From JANRIC01 sp033765345 (GTDB taxonomy: Bacteria > Bacteroidota > Bacteroidia > Cytophagales > Microscillaceae), in assembly GCA_033765345.1 (NCBI GenBank), contig JANRIC010000176.1, forward strand, positions 1 to 9,075: DNA of 9,075 bases, read 5' to 3'. The position numbers and the translations under genes were made by a program. The notes under the pieces were generated by a model that did no database searches, was not told where the DNA came from, and saw nothing but the letters and a program-made list of their open reading frames with translations. Below are positions 1 to 4,485 of the stretch, piece after piece. How positions within the stretch are numbered: the first letter of the stretch is position 1; every line of letters begins with the position of its first letter.

Positions 1-162
1 GGTATTTCTATCAAAGATTTTGATTTACCTTTTGAAGAATTACCGGAGTTTGAATCCTCTCAGCAACTATTTCATGAAGAGCTTTCCAAAGCTCAAACCG
101 AAATTTTGAGGATAGAAACCCAGATTTTTATAGTTGATCTGAAAATTGAAGGAATGTATTAA
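1..162 (+). CDS. C-terminal end of an unidentified protein (5' end outside window)
   Basis: Frame 1 is open from the first base to a TAA at 160-162 and gives the last 53 residues of a protein. The stretch is acidic (FEELPEFESS) and then helical and charged, ending in VDLKIEGMY. I do not recognise the family with confidence. The tail, a recognition-like segment followed by a coiled helix and a final aromatic residue, is loosely like the C-termini of N6-adenine DNA methyltransferases of the Eco57I type. A restriction-endonuclease remnant 650 bp downstream makes that guess attractive, but no catalytic motif is in the window. The next ORF starts 12 bp after the stop, so the two probably share a transcript. 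Confidence 0.6.
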   Translation, partial: GISIKDFDLPFEELPEFESSQQLFHEELSKAQTEILRIETQIFIVDLKIEGMY

Positions 163-174
163 AACTTTAAACCC

Positions 175-381
175 ATGAGACCCTTAAAAAAAGAAACACC
201 CAAACTTCTTAACAAAGAAGAAGTAAAGACAAAATTAATCGAAGGCATAGAAATACTCAAAGAAATGAATGCTGAACTGAGCACTTTGGGCAAAGAAGCC
301 GATGAACTGCTGGACGCTTACACCAATTTTAAAAAGAAAGCACAACAAGCATTTGATTCCAAAGTAAGCAAGAGTGCCTAG
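175..381 (+). CDS. Small charged helical protein, function unknown
   Basis: This is a 68-residue ORF with an ATG start 12 bp after the preceding stop and an A-rich, SD-less leader. It is about one third Lys and Glu, has no Cys or Trp, and has no signal peptide or membrane segment. From about residue 14 to the end it should form one or two amphipathic helices, with hydrophobic residues (Leu, Ile, Met, Ala) spaced at 3-4 positions, so a short coiled coil or an oligomerising partner is likely. Tight spacing suggests co-expression with the gene cut by the window edge. No family was recognised. Codon use and context favour a real gene, but an ORF this short could still be spurious. Confidence 0.55.
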   Translation: MRPLKKETPKLLNKEEVKTKLIEGIEILKEMNAELSTLGKEADELLDAYTNFKKKAQQAFDSKVSKSA

Positions 382-512
382 TTGGGGAAAACCCTTGTTC
401 GAAGAATTCCATAAAAGGAAAGTCTGCGAATTCCAGCCGAAGGCTTGGGACGTTCTGACTACGAAAGCCTAAGATAAAATATTCTTTGCGAAATAGCCAG
501 TTTTTTACATAA

Positions 513-548
513 AAACCCGAAAGCCTCTAGATACAGACTTTCGGGTTT
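513..548. terminator. Probable bidirectional intrinsic terminator
   Basis: There is a perfect 11-bp stem, 513-523 (AAACCCGAAAG) with 538-548, and a 14-nt loop. A-rich sequence lies on the left and a short T run on the right. Read on the minus strand the stem is followed by a run of five T, so it is the better terminator in that direction. It is the first strong hairpin after the ORF ending at 381, although 130 bp away. Confidence 0.55.
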
Positions 549-591
549 ATGCTTGGCTTCTTGAGCAGCCCACGGCCTTCTGCTGTCGCAG

Positions 592-608
592 AGTAGATGC
601 AATCTACT
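592..608. repeat. Perfect 7-bp hairpin
   Basis: AGTAGAT (592-598) pairs perfectly with ATCTACT (602-608) around a 3-nt loop. There is no T tract, so it is not an obvious terminator. It is part of the hairpin cluster between 513 and 795. Confidence 0.5.
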
Positions 609-617
609 GTAATTCAG

Positions 618-640
618 CTTCTTAGAAAAATTCTAAGAAG
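618..640. repeat. Perfect 10-bp hairpin, possible terminator
   Basis: CTTCTTAGAA (618-627) pairs with TTCTAAGAAG (631-640) around an AAA loop. A run of seven T (651-657) lies 10 nt further on. That is rather far for a standard intrinsic terminator on the plus strand but compatible with a weak one. Confidence 0.5.
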
Positions 641-735
641 AACTCTATTGTTTTTTTAATACTGACATACTAATCAGAACTGGGGTAAGTTTCATTTGCC
701 TCAGCCTCTTGCGGGGGGTTTAGGCACTAAAATAC

Positions 736-753
736 ACAAATCCGAAGATTTGT
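736..753. repeat. 7-bp hairpin with a UUCG tetraloop on the minus strand
   Basis: ACAAATC (736-742) pairs with GATTTGT (747-753). The plus-strand loop is CGAA. Read on the minus strand the loop is UUCG closed by C-G, the well-known extra-stable RNA tetraloop. That would point to function in a minus-strand transcript, but no minus-strand gene is visible here. Confidence 0.5.
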
Positions 754-763
754 ACAAATACAA

Positions 764-795
764 GTGCGTAGTCCCGCTCCGCTAAGACTACGCAC
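764..795. repeat. Perfect 10-bp REP-like hairpin
   Basis: GTGCGTAGTC (764-773) pairs with GACTACGCAC (786-795) around a 12-nt loop that itself repeats CCGCT. It is GC-richer than its surroundings, has no T tract, and ends 12 bp before the endonuclease remnant becomes recognisable. It looks like an intergenic repeat unit rather than a terminator. Confidence 0.5.
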
Positions 796-807
796 AACAA
801 GGGGGGC

Positions 808-1023
808 ACCATCAATGAACTTAGAATGCTCGAGCTTAAAAAGCTTACAAGTGATTGCAAGGCTGAGATTATTTATATCACTGCTTTTTTGAATAAAGCT
901 GAATTTAGAAAGTGGTCAAATGAAATTGCGTGGGAGACAGAAGCATGGATAGCAGATTCTCCTGATCATTTAATTCATTTTAATGGGGATAAATTTTTAG
1001 GGCCGTATTCAGAGAAAAATTAA
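808..1023 (+). pseudogene. C-terminal remnant of a BsuBI/PstI-type type II restriction endonuclease
   Basis: The frame is open from 772 and reads INELRMLELKKL just before and across the only ATG (826). It then carries the block IAWETEAWIADSPDHLIHFN followed by GDKFLGPY and ends at TAA 1021-1023. From memory, this block is the conserved C-terminus of the BsuBI/PstI restriction endonuclease family, whose members are about 300 residues or longer. Only about 70 residues remain. Family-like sequence already precedes the ATG, and a REP-like hairpin sits where the body of the enzyme should be, so I call it a 5'-truncated pseudogene. It cannot be active alone. A short expressed ORF of 65 residues starting at 826 is the alternative reading. 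Its stop overlaps the stop of the convergent gene on the other strand. Confidence 0.7.
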
Positions 1024-1265
1024 AGATCACCTGTATCAAACCATTTATCACAACGGCAGTTGCGCCATTCTTTCATGTATGACTCAAGATAAACCAGGTG
1101 TTCATCAATCGCTTTTTCCCCAATGAAGCGTTCCTTCCCATCCAACAAAACACTTTCCTGCGTTTCCGAACTCTCAACAAGTTCGTGTTTGATGACGATC
1201 TCATCCAGTTTTTTCTTCCAGAATTCAATTTGAGGGTTGAACTCTTTATAAATTAATTGAATCAT
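1020..1265 (-). CDS. Small protein with predicted thioredoxin/glutaredoxin-like fold, function unknown
   Basis: This is an 81-residue protein. I chose the ATG at 1265-1263 because it overlaps the stop of the upstream deaminase gene as ATGA, a normal arrangement for translational coupling. The longer in-frame ORF (97 residues) would start inside that gene. The pattern suggests strand MIQLIY, helix around EFWKKKLDEI, strand VIKHELVE, hairpin SVLLDG/KERFIGE, and a long final helix. That is the order of a glutaredoxin or GST N-terminal fold, and the segment LLDGKERFIGEKAI resembles the GST motif around the substrate site. The usual CxxC at the start of helix 1 is absent (NPQIEF there) and so is the cis-Pro. 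The only cysteines are in CRCDKW near the C-terminus. The fold is inference; the function is unknown. Confidence 0.75.
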   Translation of the reverse strand: MIQLIYKEFNPQIEFWKKKLDEIVIKHELVESSETQESVLLDGKERFIGEKAIDEHLVYLESYMKEWRNCRCDKWFDTGDL

Positions 1266-1732
1266 TTTTTTGATTGATTTTGTTGAATATATGCTTGCTG
1301 TAATGCCCAACAATCTTCTGCCAGTATTCCCTCAATGACCGTAGGCGGCCCTGCCCAAATCCTAATATCCGTAGCCTTCAGAATCGGATATTTGGAACTG
1401 AACCCGCCGATTTCGGGTACTTTTATGCCCATTACGACTGCTCCAATGCGATGATGCCTGATTACATAAGAGCACATCATACAGGGTTCGTGGGTGGTGT
1501 AAAGAATCGCTTCAGGGAAATATTTTTGTCCGCTTTTACGGACGGCATCCCGGATGGCTTCAATTTCGGCGTGATAGGTGATGTCTTGGTGGGTTTTCCC
1601 AGCTTCTATGCCTTCGCCCAGCAAAACATCCCCCTGAACAAGCACCGAACCGACGGGAGGGTTTCCACTTTCAAAGGCCTTAAGGGCTAAAATGAGGCAA
1701 TGTTGCATCCAATGGTGGTGTAGTTCATTCAT
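1262..1732 (-). CDS. Nucleoside/nucleobase deaminase (cytidine deaminase-like superfamily)
   Basis: This 156-residue protein is a zinc-dependent deaminase of the CDA/TadA superfamily. Its signatures are the HAE motif (His54 zinc ligand, Glu56 proton shuttle) and PCxxC (Pro83, Cys84, Cys87 zinc ligands), with the usual N-terminal helix and NPPVGSVLV strand. Length and order fit bacterial TadA and guanine deaminase relatives. However, the Asn that both of those families normally carry about 10 residues before HAE is not present; the segment reads GIEAGKTHQDITYHAE. I therefore do not assign tRNA or guanine as substrate. The protein is predicted cytoplasmic. It is the first gene of a coupled pair: its TGA overlaps the ATG of the small thioredoxin-like protein. 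The start at 1732 has no SD and no good upstream alternative. Confidence 0.9.
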   Translation of the reverse strand: MNELHHHWMQHCLILALKAFESGNPPVGSVLVQGDVLLGEGIEAGKTHQDITYHAEIEAIRDAVRKSGQKYFPEAILYTTHEPCMMCSYVIRHHRIGAVVMGIKVPEIGGFSSKYPILKATDIRIWAGPPTVIEGILAEDCWALQQAYIQQNQSKK

Positions 1733-2076
1733 GATCTAGTTAATAACAAATTTTCGCATAGAGAAAATTCACGTGAGATGCACGTTGGATAAATGTTAAG
1801 AAAATATTGATTGTAGTATTTAGTCAATAGTGCAATATTTTTAGTTCAAAATATCTCTATCGACCAGCTTTGTATCCTCACAAAATCCTTTTGTGTGAGT
1901 TGCGGTTTTTGGAATACCCATGTGTGCCGTTATGTTTTGAAAGATTCATTCAAATACCGGAAAAATCAGCTTTTTTTGCTTAGTTCTTCCCAAGAAGCAA
2001 AATCATAACTACTTTGATTTTATCACGATAGCTTTACTACTAACAATTTGTAGTATATATTTGTACTCAGATTAGT
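1733..2076. other. Divergent intergenic region, about 340 bp, AT-rich
   Basis: It separates the minus-strand deaminase pair from the plus-strand lipoprotein gene and must hold both promoters. I see three imperfect or short inverted repeats: 1879-1895 (CACAAAA/TTTTGTG), 1936-1954 (TTTGAA/TTCAAA) and 1974-2002 (TTTTGCTT/AAGCAAAA with an inner CTT/AAG). The lipoprotein promoter lies at its right end. No clear -7 element was found for the deaminase. There is no ORF of note. Confidence 0.6.
2033..2063 (+). promoter_or_regulatory. Bacteroidota-type promoter of the lipoprotein gene
   Basis: TATATTTG at 2056-2063 is an exact match to the TAnnTTTG -7 element used by the Bacteroidota housekeeping sigma factor. 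The -33 region is weaker: TTTA at 2033-2036, about 19 bp upstream, stands in for TTTG. Transcription would begin near 2068-2072, very close to the first possible start codon of the gene. Confidence 0.55.
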
Positions 2077-2100
2077 TTGATACATAAATCAGTTATAACC

Positions 2101-2691
2101 TTGAAAATCGTAAATAAACTTCACTTATTGGTATTTTTTGTGCTTTTGGGCTCTTTATGTTCCTGCAATCATACGACTTCCACAAAAACCCCTAAAAAAA
2201 ACATTTATTTTAACCTAGCAGAGTTGGTTCTTACTCAAGTGCATCTGTTGGACTCCCTCAAGCCCCAGGTACGAAAGTATATTCGCTCCGAGAATTCTGA
2301 GGAAAATAAAGTCATTCAACCCGAAAAATGGAGTCGCGAATTGTACCTTTTCCGCGAAGCTGACATCAACAAATCGGCATACTATGGGCTGTACGTGCTT
2401 AATAAGCTCAACGACAGTGGTATGCAGATTGAGGACTATGAGGCACAAACTGACGAGCTTCACACCCGCAAATTGACCGTATCAAGAAAACCAGGTAAGA
2501 CGCAACCAAGCACAATTTCTATTGTCGTAAAAAGAGAAAACGTGCTTTATCATACCCAAAGAGATCTAACCCTGGTTTTTTCTGACGAACCCAGACCTCG
2601 CCTCAAAAGCTACGTCATTCGTGCAAAACAATCTTCTGTATTCAGCAAAAAAAACGATTTTGAGATCAAAGGAGAAATAGTGTATCCTTGA
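2101..2691 (+). CDS. Conserved Bacteroidota lipoprotein of unknown function
   Basis: The frame contains no ATG near its start. Possible starts are TTG at 2077 (204 residues) and TTG at 2101 (196 residues). I prefer 2101 because it gives a standard lipoprotein signal peptide, MKIVNKLHLLVFFVLLG followed by the lipobox LCSC, and leaves about 30 nt of leader from the predicted promoter. After the lipidated Cys comes a short linker, then a domain with YFNLAELVLTQ, a WSRELYLFREADINKSAY block and a later LY....DLTLVF...LKSYVIRAKQ segment ending in a FEIKGEIVY strand. This resembles a lipoprotein group common in Cytophagales and relatives that has no known function. It is probably anchored in a cell-envelope membrane facing the periplasm. 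The gene is convergent with the pentapeptide gene, 12 bp away, with no hairpin between. Confidence 0.8.
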   Translation: MKIVNKLHLLVFFVLLGSLCSCNHTTSTKTPKKNIYFNLAELVLTQVHLLDSLKPQVRKYIRSENSEENKVIQPEKWSRELYLFREADINKSAYYGLYVLNKLNDSGMQIEDYEAQTDELHTRKLTVSRKPGKTQPSTISIVVKRENVLYHTQRDLTLVFSDEPRPRLKSYVIRAKQSSVFSKKNDFEIKGEIVYP

Positions 2692-2703
2692 TAGATACGA
2701 TTA

Positions 2704-3201
2704 TTACATCACCGTTCCATTAAGAATAGCTCCTTCCAAGTTGGTATTCTCTAAATTGGCGTTTTTTAGATTGGCATGGGTCAGATTTGCCTCAGAAAAG
2801 TCAGCATTTTTAAGGTTGCTTTCCCGAAGATTGGCACCCGTAAGATTCGCCAGCTTGAAGATAGCCCCTTCCAGATTGGCTGCATAGCTTAACAGATTTC
2901 CAATATCCGTGAACATAAAATCGGCTTTGACCAATTCAGGAGGCCCGAAAAAAGCCACACGCAAATCTGCTCTTGTAAAATCAGCTCCTTTTAATGAAGC
3001 TTTACAAAATACAGTCTGATGTAGGGTGGCTTCATTGAAATTAGCTCCATCCAGGATGGCATCCATCAGATAAGCTTCACTTAAATCTAAGCCTGAAAAA
3101 TCGGCTTCCAAAAAATCAATTTTTTCCTTTTGATTTTGCATTCGCCATTCATTGAAGGCAAAAACATCTTTGCGGATAAGTTTGTAAAGGCGCTGATTCA
3201 T
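2704..3201 (-). CDS. Pentapeptide-repeat protein
   Basis: This is a 165-residue protein. After a short N-terminal segment ending in FNEWR, the A(D/N)LXX pentapeptide pattern runs from about residue 32 to 162. Examples are ADFSG LDLSE at 33-42 and, most regularly, ANLTG ANLRE SNLKN ADFSE ANLTH ANLKN ANLEN TNLEG. Such repeats form a right-handed quadrilateral beta helix. The pattern is broken at about 84-104 (FFGPPELVKADFMFTDI), probably a bulge or loop. There is no signal peptide, so it is likely cytoplasmic. Some family members mimic DNA and protect gyrase, but nothing here shows that role, so function stays open. The ATG at 3201 is preceded by a long hairpin rather than by an SD sequence. 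Confidence 0.9.
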   Translation of the reverse strand: MNQRLYKLIRKDVFAFNEWRMQNQKEKIDFLEADFSGLDLSEAYLMDAILDGANFNEATLHQTVFCKASLKGADFTRADLRVAFFGPPELVKADFMFTDIGNLLSYAANLEGAIFKLANLTGANLRESNLKNADFSEANLTHANLKNANLENTNLEGAILNGTVM

Positions 3202-3215
3202 AAAATTTGGGAAAG

Positions 3216-3253
3216 TTTACCGGAGATTAAGCAAAAGCTCAATCTTCGGTAAA
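3216..3253. repeat. 17-position near-perfect hairpin in front of the pentapeptide gene
   Basis: Positions 3216-3232 (TTTACCGGAGATTAAGC) pair with 3237-3253 around an AAAA loop, with one mismatch and one wobble. On the minus strand it ends 14 nt before the ATG at 3201. It is followed by CTTTCCC rather than a T run, so it is not a standard terminator. It may be a leader structure that affects translation, an operator, or an mRNA 3'-end stabiliser for the upstream isomerase gene. Confidence 0.6.
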
Positions 3254-3283
3254 GATAACACGTAGGAACTGAATCTTTCAAGA

Positions 3284-3310
3284 AAAATCTTATTTTCCCC
3301 TAAAGATTTT
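3284..3310 (-). terminator. Possible weak terminator of the isomerase gene
   Basis: On the minus strand AAAATCTT, beginning within the TAA stop of the isomerase gene, pairs with AAGATTTT 11 nt later. The second arm runs directly into a T run. The 8-bp stem has only one G-C pair flanked by A-T pairs, so it would be weak. It could allow partial read-through into the pentapeptide gene. Confidence 0.35.
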
Positions 3311-4367
3311 ATCTGGGAGAAGGCGCATCAGGTATCTGAGGTCCTGCCTGCACTTTGACTAGCTCAAGCTCAAACATAATAATCGTATTGGGGGCGATAT
3401 TGGGAAGAGAACCCGCCGGCCCATAAGCCAAATGAGAAGGTAAAAAGATTTTGGCGGTACTGCCTTCTTTAATCAGATACATCGCTTCTTCCCAACCTTT
3501 GATCATAGGCTGGACACCCAACGGGAATTGCAAAGGCACATATTGTCTTTGAGGATTGTATACATTATTCTTTTTGGCTACTTCTTCAGAGCTGGTATCG
3601 AAGACTTTGCCGTCCATAAACCTGCCTACATAATTTACACTGACCTGATCGCCTCTTTTGGGCTGAGGTCCTGAGCCTTCTTTCTCGATGAGATAATACA
3701 AACCTGATGCGGTAGCTTTGGCTTCAAGTTTATTTTTCTTAAGATATTCTACAATGGCTTTGTCATCTGTTTTCTTTTGTTTTTCCAATTTTTCCTCCTG
3801 CGCTTTTCGCATTTCCTCTTCGGTTTTTACGCCATTGATTTTGATAAGTATGCTAAAATATTCTCCGGGAGGCAATTGAGGATCCGGGGTATTCATTTGT
3901 TTTTCACCCATTTCAATCTGTGCTTGCCATTGCTGTTGGATACTTTGTTTGGCCGAATCAGAAGGTGCTTGTGCGATTAGCAGGGCCATTTGTTGCTTCA
4001 TTCCATCAATTCGTGCTTGCATCGCTTTTTTATTTTGTGCCAGAAGGGTATCTGTACTAAATAAAAATACGGCACTATCGCCTTCTGCCATCAGGCGAAA
4101 TACTTCAATTAAAGGATTTCCTTTCACCGTATCATCCGGGAACATCTGCACGTCATTCACATCGCCCAAGACAGAATCTTTGTGATTTTTTTGCACAAGA
4201 TGATAATCTATAAAATAACCTCCTTTTACTTTAAGACCTTTTTCATTTTTGACAAAGAACTTATATTTGATACCACTCTCCGTAACCTGGTATTCCTTAT
4301 TCTTGCAACTGTACAACGAAAGAATGATTAAAGTACTCAGACAATAGATAATCTTTTTAATTTTCAT
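3309..4367 (-). CDS. FKBP-type peptidyl-prolyl cis-trans isomerase, lipoprotein with two FKBP-like domains
   Basis: This 352-residue protein catalyses cis-trans isomerisation of X-Pro bonds and helps fold exported proteins. A type II signal peptide ends in the lipobox LYSC (Cys21), so the protein is membrane-anchored outside the cytoplasm. Residues about 25-180 look like a degenerate FKBP-like domain (SGIKYKFFVKNEKG at its start, ISILIKINGV-like strand at its end) with a Gln/Met-rich helical insert at 112-160. A charged helix (183-215) links to a canonical FKBP domain at about 219-338. The pocket residues of FKBP12 are kept: Tyr246, Phe256, Asp257, Ile289, Trp292, Tyr315 and Phe332 by motif alignment. 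A 10-residue insert (about 261-275) follows the FDTS loop. A Pro-rich tail ends the protein. It lies 118 bp downstream of the M14 peptidase gene on the same strand. Confidence 0.92.
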   Translation of the reverse strand: MKIKKIIYCLSTLIILSLYSCKNKEYQVTESGIKYKFFVKNEKGLKVKGGYFIDYHLVQKNHKDSVLGDVNDVQMFPDDTVKGNPLIEVFRLMAEGDSAVFLFSTDTLLAQNKKAMQARIDGMKQQMALLIAQAPSDSAKQSIQQQWQAQIEMGEKQMNTPDPQLPPGEYFSILIKINGVKTEEEMRKAQEEKLEKQKKTDDKAIVEYLKKNKLEAKATASGLYYLIEKEGSGPQPKRGDQVSVNYVGRFMDGKVFDTSSEEVAKKNNVYNPQRQYVPLQFPLGVQPMIKGWEEAMYLIKEGSTAKIFLPSHLAYGPAGSLPNIAPNTIIMFELELVKVQAGPQIPDAPSPR

Positions 4368-4433
4368 GAATTTATTTTGTTAATTGGGAAAGCATATAAT
4401 TAATTTTTCTGCAAATTATCGGCTTTCAAAGCA

Positions 4434-4452
4434 AGCTCCAATGTTTGGAGCT
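4434..4452. terminator. 8-bp hairpin between peptidase and isomerase genes
   Basis: AGCTCCAA (4434-4441) pairs perfectly with TTGGAGCT (4445-4452) around a 3-nt loop, 34 bp after the peptidase stop. On the minus strand no T run follows, so it is an atypical terminator or an mRNA-stabilising element. The rest of this 118-bp gap is AT-rich and presumably holds the isomerase start region. Confidence 0.4.
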
Positions 4453-4485
4453 AAAATTTTATAAATTTCCCGATTTTTAGTTTTT

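Larger units (their letters stand above)
382..807. other. Intergenic stretch of about 430 bp rich in hairpins
   Basis: No ORF of reasonable length is visible on either strand. The stretch holds five perfect inverted repeats (listed separately) between 513 and 795. It also holds a direct repeat of GAATTCC (near 405 and 428) and a G-run just before the endonuclease remnant. I see no tRNA, rRNA or recognisable transposase piece. It may be the scar where the upstream part of the restriction-endonuclease gene was lost. Confidence 0.6.

Noticed and set aside
374..472. Short ORF with GTG start, 32 residues, overlapping the end of the small charged gene
   Set aside because: It reads plausibly (WGKPLFEEFHKRKVCEF and so on), but it is very short, uses GTG, matches no family I know and has no other support.
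468..725. GCCTAAG and TTTAGGC as integron attC-like core sites
   Set aside because: They are about 250 bp apart, do not match the full core consensus and no integrase or cassette structure is present.
381..807. CRISPR array or tRNA in the hairpin-rich gap
   Set aside because: The inverted repeats differ from one another, there are no regularly spaced direct repeats, and no cloverleaf could be drawn.
1451..1690. Plus-strand ORF of 79 residues inside the deaminase gene
   Set aside because: It is the antisense shadow of a well-supported enzyme with intact catalytic motifs on the other strand.
2215..2463. Minus-strand ORF opposite the lipoprotein gene
   Set aside because: The lipoprotein frame has a signal peptide, a lipobox and a promoter; the antisense frame has none of these.
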